Positions 10,113 to 19,307 of a DNA stretch of 64,000 nt are shown in pieces (the stretch's first letter is position 1; the number at the start of each line of letters is the position of its first letter). Origin of the DNA: an uncultured Ignavibacteriota bacterium (lineage in GTDB: Bacteria; Bacteroidota; Ignavibacteria; Palsa-1295); contig CAIUMP010000030.1 of the NCBI GenBank assembly GCA_903900335.1, forward strand, positions 72,068-136,067. Direction: 5' to 3'. The notes beneath the pieces were generated by a model. The model did not search any database and had not been told where the DNA came from. It saw only the letters and a program-made list of their open reading frames with translations. Made by a program: the position numbers and the translations under genes.

Positions 10113-11144
10113 ATGATAACCTCCAATGATTGGCTCATCGTTTCGTTTAGTGTGGTTTTCGTATTCCGCTTCTCCCTGCCTGCCCGGGCTCAGCGTATTT
10201 CCCAAATAGCGCCGACGTGTATTGGTGTGCGGGGGATCAGTTTCGGAGACGACTCTCATTCCATGGATGTCGGCGATTCCGCCAGCATCGATGTCAACAC
10301 CTCTTCGGATATGTGGATGACGCGAACGATCTACTCGCGGAAGGCCCATTGCGATAAAAGCCATACCTTTTGCGGACTGAGCTTTTATGACCCACGCCAT
10401 GCCATCGTCCTCGGAGATCAAGGATTGATCTGTGCAAGTTCCAATATGGGGGCACGCTGGAAGCAACTCGGAGCGGGGATTAGAAGTCAGACCCTTGGTT
10501 CGATTATCCACGCCCGCGATAGCATGTTTGTTCTTGCCGGCGATCGCCGCACCGTGTTGATACCTACCGATAGCGGTGCCAACTGAAGCGTGGTCACGGT
10601 TGCCACAAGCCGAAAGATCAATTCTGTTTCGATCAACACAGCAGGTCGCGGGTTCTTTGTTGGAGAGCGCGGCCCTATTGGGCATACAACGGACTTTGGA
10701 GCTAGCTGGCCGACCGTCACCGATGCGAGCGCACTTGGCTAACGCACCTCCTTTCCCGTCACTTTTCATGGTGTGGCGATGGCATCCGCGGGCGACACCG
10801 CCATCGCCGTTGGGGATTCCGGCGCGGTACGGAATGCACTGGACGCCCTAACCTAGTCCACCCCAACGCTGGATCATGCTGGAAAGCCGATTCCCGAACC
10901 GTTTGTCTTGCTCGCCAAGACCTTCTTTCGAGCAGTCACGTTTGTTGACACGGTTCTTTATGGTGATGGGTCACGCGAAACGGGATGGTGGGCACCGGGT
11001 TCTGATTCTTTCGCTTCAGTCGATACCTGGAAAACGACTGCATCCAAGGAGACGTATCGGCTAGCACTAGGAGTCTGGACCTTGATGGGTGATGCGGACG
11101 GAGGCTCGGACATGGTCTGCGTGGCTCGTATCATATCGCAATGA
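10113..11144 (+). pseudogene. Truncated, decayed Ycf48/BNR-type propeller (array copy 5)
   Basis: The ATG at 10113 starts a signal-peptide-bearing reading that follows the family (CDKSHTFCGLSFYDPRHA, LGDQGLICASSNMGARW). The same frame is broken by TGA 10584-10586, TAA 10740-10742, TAG 10854-10856 and finally TGA 11142-11144, yet recognisable family sequence continues between them (SVSINTAGRGFFVGERG, GDTAIAVGDSGAV, GDADGGSD near 11090). Everything after the DADGG element, including the second propeller half and the T9SS sorting domain, is missing. The TGA at 10584 and TAG at 10854 fall where intact copies have the Trp closing a propeller repeat. This is an old relic at the 3' end of the array. 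A short secreted product of 157 residues up to the first stop is possible but unlikely to be useful. Confidence 0.8.
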
Positions 11145-11824
11145 CCACTGGGACGCAGACCAGAGCGATCCCCGTCGATATTGAATGAGAAGATTGAATA
11201 GGTAATAGTGACACTGTTCTGTCCGCCGGGCGGACCACGAAGTACTTTCCAGATTCTCAAAGCGCGATCGCCCGCTGACTGTTGATTTCTGACCACCCAT
11301 AATCATGTCGCATTCGCCCCTCAAACATTAAGCATACTCACATAAAACAGGGTATTCACCAAGACTAGGAAGATGAGTTGGAATCTTCTTTGAATTTTTA
11401 AAGTAGGTCCGAAGGTGGGTGCGGGGTCTTACCAGTCTCAATTCAGAGTTACGCCTGCTGGTTAAAGGGTACGCCTGTGCGTTCTTCACACCATTCTATT
11501 TCCCCTTTCTCATTAGTATTGTTTTTACCAGGAACAACGACGCTGTCCGACCCCAACAACTTCGCGAGTCAGTGTACATTCTAGTCCCCAGCCCCCATGT
11601 GTCACAGTTCGCACAGGGGTACCGCCAACCCCTATCAGCCAGGTTGACATCCCCGATTGCCACGATCATGCACTCGTAACGATAGCTTGACACGCTGGTG
11701 ACAGGGCAGTAATGATTCGAAAATGCTGCCGGGGTAATTTTGCCGATGCGGAGAATCGGTCAGGCTAAGTGACCGCGAGTCCCGTTGCGCCAATTTTCAA
11801 CTCCACATCTTACATCAATCCTGC
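11145..11824. other. Non-coding region between the propeller array and the TonB receptor
   Basis: About 680 bases with no open frame that shows a signal peptide, motif or similarity to the neighbours. It probably holds eroded DNA from the lost 3' half of array copy 5 and the promoter of the TonB receptor. A small inverted repeat (GGGGT...ACCCC, about 11618-11634) is visible. No TAnnTTTG box or Pho-box-like direct repeat was found by eye. Confidence 0.4.
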
Positions 11825-14623
11825 GTGATCATTGCCCGCCATTTCTGGCATGTCGTTCTTGTTTCTGTAACCCTTGCCTTCGTGCTAGTTGGGCCCCTGA
11901 AGTCGGCTACTGTTAGCGGCCGCGTCGTTGATGGTCAGACGAAGGAGCCGCTCCCTGGTGTGCGTGTCGCTTTGGTCGGGACGGGCAAAGGTGCGATCTC
12001 TGGACTGGATGGCACGTTCCTCATCAAGTCATCTTCCCAAGCGCAGTGCCGACTGAAATTCACCTACTCCGGTTACCGCGACACGACCCTGCAATTAGAC
12101 CTCGCCTCTGATGGCAATCTCAGTGGAATCGAAGTCGGAATTTCCCGGCTGACCGGTAAAGATCAGGAGGTTATTATAACCGGGTCGGTCGATCATGGAA
12201 GCGACGCAAGTTCGCAGCAAGCTGTGCGCGTTTCTGACAATGTAATCAATACGGTATCGGCGCGGACGATCGAAGTCTCGCCAGATGTCTCAGTTGCGGA
12301 TGTGTCTCAGCGCCTTGCAGGGGTTTCCATCGCCAGAACAAGTGTTGGCGATGCCCAGTATGCGATCATCCGCGGGATGAACAAGCGCTACAACTACACG
12401 ACGGTAAATGGTATCAAGATACCCAGCCCGGACAATAAGAACCGCTATGTGCCGCTGGACATCTTTCCTTCCGAGCTACTCGACCGCCTGGAAGTAACGA
12501 AGAGTCTGCTTCCATCCATGGAAGGTGACGCCATAGGCGGCGCGATGAACCTGGTGATGAAGCATGCGCCGAACCGCGAGATACTCACAGCCCAAGTTGC
12601 ATCCGGCTACGATGGTCTCTTCTTCGATCGCAAATTTGCGACGTGGGATGCCACTTCATCGAACCGCTCCCCGAGAGTGGAGAATGGTGATGCCTACAAA
12701 GCAACGCTCGGAGCGTTTCCAATTTCCTACTTTACCCCGCACAATGTCTCTCCCTCTCCAAACATTTACAGTGCGCTGACCTACGGCAATCGATTCGGGG
12801 AGAATGAAGAGTTCGGAATGATCCTCTCCGGGACGTATCAGAGTTCTTCTCGTGGGGCGAACACGGTATTCTTCCAGACGGACGTAGCTCAGGATGCGGT
12901 GATGCCGATCCCCACCGATCTGGAGCTTCGCACGTACAGCACTCTCCAGCAGCGATCCGGTCTCACTGGCAATCTCGATTACAAACTGGATGACAACAAC
13001 TCGCTCACGCTTTTCGGCATGTACGCTCGGCTGAACAAGCAAGAGTTGCGAACGGACTACGACACGACGGTGAGTCTCGGTTATCCCAAGAGCATTCGTT
13101 TGACCACGACGATCCGCGCAACGGACGAGCAGCAGGGAATCGGAAACTTCACGCTCGGTGGTACTCACAAGATCTTTGGAAAGGATTTGGAAGCGAACTG
13201 GAATGTGGCCTATTCGTCCGCAACGCTCAATCAACCCGATCGCTCCGAGCTACAACTCTACGGCGGAAGCGAATTCGATAGCGCCTCAGGTCTCTACAAG
13301 AATAACCCGAATATCGTCAACCATGGCACGCGTCGCTGGACGTACAGCATTGACCAGGACAAGAGCGTCTATCTCAATCTCAAAACGACGGAAGACATTG
13401 GTGGTACGCCGATCGTGCTTACGTACGGCGGAATGTACCGCAACAAGGCGCGCACTAGCTCTTACGATGAGTACAAACTGGAGGCTAACAACGGTAGCAC
13501 GATTCAGTATTACAACGGCGACATCACCAAGGATACCTTTTACGTTGCCAATCCCCTTGGTACCCCGCAGGACTTCCTGAACTATGATGCCCACGAGAAT
13601 ATCGCTGCAGGATTTGGCCAGGCAAAAGTGCAGATCGGCAATCTCACCGTCATTGGTGGCGTCCGATTCGAGCAAACAACTTTCGGTTGGACCTCTCAGA
13701 TCGATCCGAATTTGTATGATGGCAAAACGGGCGAGCTAACTTATCTAGATGTGCTGCCATCTCTATCCCTAAAGTATTCACCCAGCGAGCAGCAGAACTG
13801 GCGCGCGTCCTTCTTTAAGTCTATCAGTCGTCCGGGTTTCTTCGAGGTCATTCCGAATCAGGGTGTACCCGGAGATGACTACACCGAGTACACGAATGAT
13901 TCGCTCAATCGCACGCAGGCGATGAATTTCGATCTGCGGTGGGAGTACTTTCCTGGCGGACTTGATCAGCTTCTCATCGGGGGCTTTTACAAGCACTTGC
14001 AAGATCCGATTGAATATGCCGTTGAGTATGTGAAGACGAGTGTACTCTTGCGCCCACAGAACTTTGGTGACGCGACAAATTATGGCTTTGAGATAGACTT
14101 CCGGAAGTACTTCTCTGATTTCGGGGTGCAGGGTAACTACACCTACACCAACTCGCAGATCACCACAGACAAGCAAGTCAAGTACCGCGACACGGACCCG
14201 GCACAAACACTCCGCACGCGCATGGAGCCACAAACGCGCCCACTCGAAGGACAATCAGCGCACATCGGGAGCCTTGGTTTGCTCTACAAGAATTTTGAAA
14301 GCGGCACGGATGCGCAGCTCAGCGCGGTCTACACGGGTCCAGCGATCACAGCCGTCTCTTTTTACAAAGATCTCGACGTGTGGCAGAAGGGATATGTGCA
14401 GCTTGACTTTTCCGGTGAGCAGCGCATCGCCGGAAATCTGACACTGTATCTGAAGATATCCAATTTGCTCGACGCCGCGCATGACGAGGTGATCCACTAC
14501 ACCTACGACCCAAAGAATTACGGCAATTCACCCATGAGTTCGCAGGTCGCTGGACAGGATGTCCTCGTGCGGCATGAGCTCTTCGACCGCAACTACATTC
14601 TCGGTCTTCGCTTCAAACTTTGA
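11825..14623 (+). CDS. TonB-dependent outer-membrane receptor
   Basis: A protein of 932 residues, starting at GTG 11825 in front of a signal peptide (FWHVVLVSVTLAFVLVGPLKSA). Residues about 28-112 form a carboxypeptidase-regulatory-like domain (VSGRVVDGQTKEPLPGVRV...GLDGTFLI), usual in Bacteroidota receptors. Residues about 150-245 are the plug (VSVADVSQRLAGVSI, YAIIRGMNKRYN, GDAIGGAMNLVMK). The rest is a beta-barrel ending NYILGLRFKL. It imports a substrate across the outer membrane with energy from TonB-ExbBD. The genes just downstream encode a surface lipoprotein and three phosphatase-family enzymes, so a phosphorylated substrate or its breakdown product is a reasonable inference. No SusD-type partner follows, so this is not a classical polysaccharide-utilisation pair. 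Confidence 0.9.
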   Translation: MIIARHFWHVVLVSVTLAFVLVGPLKSATVSGRVVDGQTKEPLPGVRVALVGTGKGAISGLDGTFLIKSSSQAQCRLKFTYSGYRDTTLQLDLASDGNLSGIEVGISRLTGKDQEVIITGSVDHGSDASSQQAVRVSDNVINTVSARTIEVSPDVSVADVSQRLAGVSIARTSVGDAQYAIIRGMNKRYNYTTVNGIKIPSPDNKNRYVPLDIFPSELLDRLEVTKSLLPSMEGDAIGGAMNLVMKHAPNREILTAQVASGYDGLFFDRKFATWDATSSNRSPRVENGDAYKATLGAFPISYFTPHNVSPSPNIYSALTYGNRFGENEEFGMILSGTYQSSSRGANTVFFQTDVAQDAVMPIPTDLELRTYSTLQQRSGLTGNLDYKLDDNNSLTLFGMYARLNKQELRTDYDTTVSLGYPKSIRLTTTIRATDEQQGIGNFTLGGTHKIFGKDLEANWNVAYSSATLNQPDRSELQLYGGSEFDSASGLYKNNPNIVNHGTRRWTYSIDQDKSVYLNLKTTEDIGGTPIVLTYGGMYRNKARTSSYDEYKLEANNGSTIQYYNGDITKDTFYVANPLGTPQDFLNYDAHENIAAGFGQAKVQIGNLTVIGGVRFEQTTFGWTSQIDPNLYDGKTGELTYLDVLPSLSLKYSPSEQQNWRASFFKSISRPGFFEVIPNQGVPGDDYTEYTNDSLNRTQAMNFDLRWEYFPGGLDQLLIGGFYKHLQDPIEYAVEYVKTSVLLRPQNFGDATNYGFEIDFRKYFSDFGVQGNYTYTNSQITTDKQVKYRDTDPAQTLRTRMEPQTRPLEGQSAHIGSLGLLYKNFESGTDAQLSAVYTGPAITAVSFYKDLDVWQKGYVQLDFSGEQRIAGNLTLYLKISNLLDAAHDEVIHYTYDPKNYGNSPMSSQVAGQDVLVRHELFDRNYILGLRFKL

Positions 14624-14645
14624 TTATTTAACCAATCCATTCGAC

Positions 14646-16037
14646 ATGAAACTCTTAGACAAAATGTACACTCGAACTCTCACGCTCAGCGCGGTATTTG
14701 TTGCCACGCTGGTGATGACAGGCACATTGCTATTCTCCGGATGCTCCAGCACGACAACAAGCCCAGTCGTTTCAACGAAACTGACGCAGGTGGGCAACCT
14801 CATCACTTCCGACACGCTCAAGGGAGCGATGAAGGGTACGCTTGCTACTGGGCACACTTATTATCTCGTATCGGATCTCATCATTCCGCGCGGCGATACC
14901 ATCGTCATGCAACCGGGCGCAAAGATTATTGTGCTCAACACATCACCGGGCTCGACAACGGCCCCGGAGATCACGCTGCTCGGCACGTTCGCCAGCCTTG
15001 GCACAAAGGACAAGCCCAACTACATCACAATTGACCCATCACAGCAAACCTACACCAACCTGCCGCTCGGCAATTGGGCGGGTATCCAAGGTGATACCGG
15101 TTCCGGCGATCTCATTCTGAAGTGGACGCACATCGAGTACGGCGGCGCGCAGGATCGCCTCGGCAAGAACAACTACATCATCTGGTTCCAGAGCCAGAAC
15201 CACAACTTCATCCTTGAGGATAGCTGGATCACTGGTGGTCAGGATGATGCTATCCGCGTCAGTGGTGGACATGTGAGCTGTATGCGCAACACGTTCGAGT
15301 GCGGTGGCTACAAAGGCGGAGATGCATTCAATGTGAAGAGTGGGACAGTCGGGGACATTGCCTACAATGTTTTCATGGGCGCTCCTACTAATGGGCCAAA
15401 GCTCTCGAACAAAGGTGGCTCGACCGTCCAGACCAATTGCAATATCTATAATAACACGATAATCAATTGCGGCTGGCGGCAATATCAGGTCGGTCGGTCC
15501 GGCTCGACGAATATCGAAGAGGGTGCGCGTGGTACGGAGTACAACAACCTCATCGTCAATTGCCGCACAGGACTCCGCCTCTTCAACAATCCGCTTGCGG
15601 ATACGGCACATGTGTTCTACGATGCACAGTTCTACTATGCCTCGCGAGATAACATACGAGACGATGCTGCGAGCTTTGGTGGATTTTACCCAGGCGATGG
15701 GATACAAGTGCACATGCCGCTCGACGTTGCTGGAGGCACACGCCAAAATGACCCACAATTCGTCAATTATGATGTAAATAAATTCGCTGGCCTTGATAGC
15801 GCATTCGTTCAAAAGTCCACAATGTCTCGATGGACAGAAGACATGACCAGGGTCGCGGGGTATGACCTTCATCTTAAGACGAGCTCCCCAGCGGTCGGGA
15901 AGGCATTTGTCGGCCCGGCACCTGTGCAAATTCCGATGCGAGCGTGCCCCCAAGGCGGAGACTTTGGCGCGAATACCATTGGTCTTGGTAGGGACTTCGG
16001 TGCGTTCCAGTCCGATGGTACGGGTAACCAACACTAA
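14646..16037 (+). CDS. Right-handed beta-helix lipoprotein
   Basis: The ATG at 14646 gives MKLLDKMYTRTLTL..., a signal peptide ending in the lipobox LFSG-C, so the 463-residue product is a lipoprotein. An upstream start in the same frame would only add residues overlapping the receptor gene. The body has many short beta-rich turns with Asn and Gly ladders (ITLLGTFASLGTK, WTHIEYGGAQD, MRNTFECGGYKGG, NIYNNTIINCGWR), typical of parallel beta-helix repeats. It lies 22 bases after the TonB receptor, so they are probably co-transcribed, and it may act as a surface substrate-binding or processing partner of the receptor. There is no recognisable catalytic motif. A strong terminator follows. Confidence 0.8.
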   Translation: MKLLDKMYTRTLTLSAVFVATLVMTGTLLFSGCSSTTTSPVVSTKLTQVGNLITSDTLKGAMKGTLATGHTYYLVSDLIIPRGDTIVMQPGAKIIVLNTSPGSTTAPEITLLGTFASLGTKDKPNYITIDPSQQTYTNLPLGNWAGIQGDTGSGDLILKWTHIEYGGAQDRLGKNNYIIWFQSQNHNFILEDSWITGGQDDAIRVSGGHVSCMRNTFECGGYKGGDAFNVKSGTVGDIAYNVFMGAPTNGPKLSNKGGSTVQTNCNIYNNTIINCGWRQYQVGRSGSTNIEEGARGTEYNNLIVNCRTGLRLFNNPLADTAHVFYDAQFYYASRDNIRDDAASFGGFYPGDGIQVHMPLDVAGGTRQNDPQFVNYDVNKFAGLDSAFVQKSTMSRWTEDMTRVAGYDLHLKTSSPAVGKAFVGPAPVQIPMRACPQGGDFGANTIGLGRDFGAFQSDGTGNQH

Positions 16038-16057
16038 TCACGAATCCATTTTCACTG

Positions 16058-16090
16058 GCCTCTCGCACCCGTTGCGGGAGGCAATTTTTT
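16058..16090 (+). terminator. Rho-independent terminator just upstream of the acid phosphatase gene
   Basis: A ten-pair stem (GCCTCTCGCA, 16058-16067, with TGCGGGAGGC, 16073-16082; one G-T pair) with loop CCCGT is followed by AATTTTTT. The next ATG is only 12 bases after the T-run, so the phosphatase genes must depend on read-through or on a promoter upstream of or overlapping this hairpin. Confidence 0.8.
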
Positions 16091-16101
16091 CTGTTCTGAC
16101 A

Positions 16102-17070
16102 ATGAGATCCTCCATTCGAATTACGCTCGTACTATTGGGTTGCCTTTCAATCGCAGCGCCAATCACACATGCCCAAAAGAAGAATTCCAAACCCGCTGCG
16201 GCCGTTGCTCCGGCAGCCGATGACAAAGCCCTCAAGTTTCTGGCCATTGGTGACTGGGGAGATAACGGCCAGGAATCCCAGCAGGCGGTCGCCAACGAAA
16301 TGGGCAAGTTCAATCAGGAGTTTGAAGCGAAGTTCGTAATCTCCACCGGCGATAATTTCTATTGCTGTGGCGTCGCCAGCGTGGACGACCCGCAGTGGAT
16401 GTCCTCCTACGAGAATGTCTATCGTAACCACTCGTTGCAGATCGACTGGAATGTCGTTCTCGGCAACCATGATTATCAGGGGAATCCACAGGCAGAGATT
16501 GATTATTCTAAGAAGAGCCGCCGGTGGATCATGCCATCACGGTATTACACTCAGGTTAAGAAAGTTGGGAAGAACGCCACAGCACGCTTCGTATATCTTG
16601 ATACCAACCCCTTCATCGATAAGTATCTCAAGAATCCGGACAACTTTGATCACATCAAGTCCTCCGCTGCCGACGCCGAACTTGCGTGGCTCGATAGTGT
16701 ACTCTCGAATTCCAAAGAGACATGGAAGATCGTCATTGGGCATCATCCAGTCTATTCGAGCGGCTCGGAGCATGGTAATCAGCCCGAGCTTATCGCACGG
16801 CTTGAGCCAGTGCTGGAGAAGTATCATGTTGATGCCTATTTCTCCGGACACGAGCATGATCTGCAGCATCAGAAGCGCGCAGACGGCACTGTGAATTACT
16901 TCGTCTCCGGTTCTGGTGGCGAGCCACGCCCCACGGGCAAAACGGAAACCACTAAGTTCAGCTCCGATCATCCAGGCTTCATGGCGATCACGCTGAAGAA
17001 AGATGCGATGGACGTCGATGCTATTGACAGTAAGGGAAAGAAGTTGTACTCCACAACGCTTAGCAAATAG
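16102..17070 (+). CDS. Purple acid phosphatase-like (ACP5/TRAP-type) metallophosphoesterase
   Basis: The ATG at 16102 gives a signal peptide (SIRITLVLLGCLSIAAPITHAQ) and a 322-residue product. The metallophosphoesterase blocks are in order: GDWGDNG (about residue 50), GDNFY (83), GNHDY (121), GHHPVYSSG (about 213) and GHEHD (about 249). The GDNFY tyrosine is the usual Fe(III) ligand of purple acid phosphatases, and length and motif spacing fit the small mammalian-type TRAP group. It should hydrolyse phosphomonoesters outside the cytoplasm. It is followed without a gap by a second metallophosphoesterase and preceded by a TonB receptor, suggesting phosphate acquisition. Specific substrate unknown. 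Confidence 0.88.
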   Translation: MRSSIRITLVLLGCLSIAAPITHAQKKNSKPAAAVAPAADDKALKFLAIGDWGDNGQESQQAVANEMGKFNQEFEAKFVISTGDNFYCCGVASVDDPQWMSSYENVYRNHSLQIDWNVVLGNHDYQGNPQAEIDYSKKSRRWIMPSRYYTQVKKVGKNATARFVYLDTNPFIDKYLKNPDNFDHIKSSAADAELAWLDSVLSNSKETWKIVIGHHPVYSSGSEHGNQPELIARLEPVLEKYHVDAYFSGHEHDLQHQKRADGTVNYFVSGSGGEPRPTGKTETTKFSSDHPGFMAITLKKDAMDVDAIDSKGKKLYSTTLSK

Positions 17071-18135
17071 ATGTCTATTCGTATGAAGCTTCCGCTCTGC
17101 ATAGCAGCCACCTCTGTGGCTGCTTTCCTTTTAGTGTCCACAGCATTTGCGTCCGAAGTTCCATGCACATCTGCGGAGGACTCGGTAGCCTTTTCTTTCG
17201 TGGTATTGGGGTGTAACCGCGTTGATAGGGCAGATACGAACACGGAGGTGAATCCCAGCACCGCGAACCTCGCCCAGTTAGATCGTACGTTCGAGGAGGT
17301 GCAGCAACTCAGTCCCAAGCCAACATTTCTTTTCATGGCCGGCGATCTGGTCATGGGTTATCAGGCGGACACAAACAAGCTTGCTGCCGAGCTGATGGCG
17401 TGGCGGAAGCATTACGAGCAATCGACAATCGCGAAGTCTGGCATCACGCTTGTCGCCATTCCTGGTAACCACGAAACACAGAATGCCGAACGAACGGCGA
17501 TCGCGCCATCCGAACAACAATGGTTGAAAGTTATGGCGCCATACATACGTGGCAATAACGGCCCTGGCGTCGGTGGTGCGGATAATCTAAAAACCGATCA
17601 GAGCCGACTCACTTACTCCTTCGATTACACCGACACACATTTCATCACCTTGAATACGGACCCCGTTGGACAGGATGCTCACTTGCCGGTGAAATGGATT
17701 GCGAAGGATCTGGCGAGAGCGCATGCGGCCGGGGCCAAGCACATCTTTGCGATTGGTCACAAACCAGCCTACGCCTACAACGGGAAGATCTCGGACGGAC
17801 TCGTAGAAGACAATCGCAACGAATTCTGGTCCGCGTTGGAGGGTGCACACGGCGAAGCAATGCTAAGTGCACACAATCACATCTACACACGCATTCAACC
17901 ACGCGGCAAAACATGGATGATCATTGCTGGCAACGGCGGAAGCCTATTGGAAAAGGGAGCAGCGACGGATCAGCAATTCTATGGATACACACTTATCAGC
18001 ATAATGAAAAACGGCACCGTCCAAGCAAAGAGCTATGGACGCAGAATTCCGGAAGAGGGCTATTTCGCGGCTGCGCCAGCCACGACCTACCCAACAACGG
18101 TACGGGACTCTCTGGACATTACCTGGAAATATTAA
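17071..18135 (+). CDS. Secreted metallophosphoesterase, tandem copy A
   Basis: The ATG directly follows the stop of the phosphatase gene, so translation may be coupled. The 354-residue product has a signal peptide (LCIAATSVAAFLLVSTAFAS). Calcineurin-like blocks are visible: LGCNRVDRAD in place of the usual GDxH block, AGDLVMG, GNHE, GHKPAYAY and SAHNHIY. A second possible start is at 17083. It is closely related to the next gene (shared GCNR, NPSTANLAQLDRTF and APYI.G.NGPG.GGADN elements) and only distantly to the acid phosphatase. Probably a periplasmic or surface phosphohydrolase. The changed first block means metal binding and substrate cannot be assumed. Confidence 0.82.
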   Translation: MSIRMKLPLCIAATSVAAFLLVSTAFASEVPCTSAEDSVAFSFVVLGCNRVDRADTNTEVNPSTANLAQLDRTFEEVQQLSPKPTFLFMAGDLVMGYQADTNKLAAELMAWRKHYEQSTIAKSGITLVAIPGNHETQNAERTAIAPSEQQWLKVMAPYIRGNNGPGVGGADNLKTDQSRLTYSFDYTDTHFITLNTDPVGQDAHLPVKWIAKDLARAHAAGAKHIFAIGHKPAYAYNGKISDGLVEDNRNEFWSALEGAHGEAMLSAHNHIYTRIQPRGKTWMIIAGNGGSLLEKGAATDQQFYGYTLISIMKNGTVQAKSYGRRIPEEGYFAAAPATTYPTTVRDSLDITWKY

Positions 18136-18138
18136 CGA

Positions 18139-19236
18139 ATGCAACACAAACATCTTCTCACAACAGCACTTCTATGCGCGGGGATATACTCCTGCACAAG
18201 CAACAGCACAAACTCGAACACCGTGATTCCGCCGGTCGATACAACCCACAGAGTGGATACGACCCATCAGGTGGACACGACGAATCACACGGTTAGTGAT
18301 TCCGTCCTCTTCTCATTTGCAGTCATGGGTTGCAACCGGCTTGACAAGGGTGACGTAACCGGCTCGAACGCAAGCACGGCAAACCTTGTGCAACTTGATC
18401 GCACCTTCGACGATTTGGTACAACTCAATCGCCGCCCGGACTATTTGTTTCTGGTTGGCGATCTTGTCATCGGAAAAACCTCAACTGCTTCGGTGATCGA
18501 CGCCCAACTTCAAGCGTGGCGCACGCATTACGAGGGGTCACCTATCGCCACATCCGGCATCAAACTCGTGCTCGAACCCGGAAATCACGAAACGAACGAT
18601 GGGAGCGTTGATGGCGTAGGCGAGAAGGAGTGGCTGAAAATCATGGCTCCGTACATCGCTGGCAGCAACGGGCCAGGCATCGGTGGTGCTGACAACTGCG
18701 TTACAGATCAGAGTAAGCTCACATACTCATTCGACTACAAGGGTACCCACTTTGTGATGGTAAATACTGACGCCACGGGTCAGACGACCAGCGTACCCGC
18801 CAAGTGGATTGCCAAGGATCTTGCGGCGGCACACGCAGCAGGTGCTCAGCATATCTTTGTACTCGCTCATCAGCCTGCATTCTCGTACAACGGTAGCACC
18901 GGCGACGCAATTGGCGCGGCTACACGCGATCAGCTGTGGGCAGCGATGCAGGCAAGCCACGCGGAGGCGATGTTCTCCGCTCATAATCACATCTATCGCA
19001 GACTGCGCCCTTCGGCTGGTAAGTCGTGGATGGTTATCGCTGGTAACGGCGGAAGTTCACTGGCAAATGATGTCGGGGCCGATCGTAACTTTGGCTTTAC
19101 GATCGTGACCGTCATGAAAAACGGCAAGGTATTGGAGAAGGCGTATGGCCGGGAGTATGGGACGAATTACAACGACCCATCGCCCGCCAGTCAATATCCT
19201 ACCACAATTCGGGACACGGCGGATATTTCCTGGTAA
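18139..19236 (+). CDS. Metallophosphoesterase lipoprotein, tandem copy B
   Basis: A 365-residue paralog of the preceding gene, starting 3 bases after its stop. The signal peptide ends in a lipobox (GIYS-C), followed by a Thr/Asp-rich linker with a VDTTH repeat of about 35 residues, so the catalytic domain is tethered to a membrane. The same blocks are present: MGCNRLDKGD, VGDLVIG, GNHE, AHQPAFSY and SAHNHIY. Duplication followed by a change from a soluble to a lipid-anchored form is the simplest reading. Terminated by the hairpin at 19268-19302. Confidence 0.82.
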   Translation: MQHKHLLTTALLCAGIYSCTSNSTNSNTVIPPVDTTHRVDTTHQVDTTNHTVSDSVLFSFAVMGCNRLDKGDVTGSNASTANLVQLDRTFDDLVQLNRRPDYLFLVGDLVIGKTSTASVIDAQLQAWRTHYEGSPIATSGIKLVLEPGNHETNDGSVDGVGEKEWLKIMAPYIAGSNGPGIGGADNCVTDQSKLTYSFDYKGTHFVMVNTDATGQTTSVPAKWIAKDLAAAHAAGAQHIFVLAHQPAFSYNGSTGDAIGAATRDQLWAAMQASHAEAMFSAHNHIYRRLRPSAGKSWMVIAGNGGSSLANDVGADRNFGFTIVTVMKNGKVLEKAYGREYGTNYNDPSPASQYPTTIRDTADISW

Positions 19237-19267
19237 CAGGTTTTCGGTTTTGGATTAAACAGTTGAA

Positions 19268-19302
19268 GGAGCGATCTTCCGATGAGGTGATCGCTCCTTT
19301 TT
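19268..19302 (+). terminator. Rho-independent terminator after the phosphatase operon
   Basis: A nine-pair perfect stem, GGAGCGATC (19268-19276) with GATCGCTCC (19289-19297), is followed by TTTTT. It lies between convergent genes and has its T-run on the plus strand, so it serves the metallophosphoesterase genes. Confidence 0.85.
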
Positions 19303-19307
19303 CTTCG

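Noticed and set aside
10077-10769. 230-codon minus-strand open frame across the decayed fifth propeller copy
   Set aside because: The plus strand shows clear family homology across its stops; the minus reading has no recognisable features and is a shadow.
11419-11679. Open frame of 86 codons in the gap before the TonB receptor
   Set aside because: No signal peptide, no ribosome-site context and no family resemblance; likely chance.
15039-16034. 331-codon open frame on the minus strand
   Set aside because: It is antisense to the beta-helix lipoprotein gene, has no signal peptide or motif, and is explained by the codon bias of the opposite strand.
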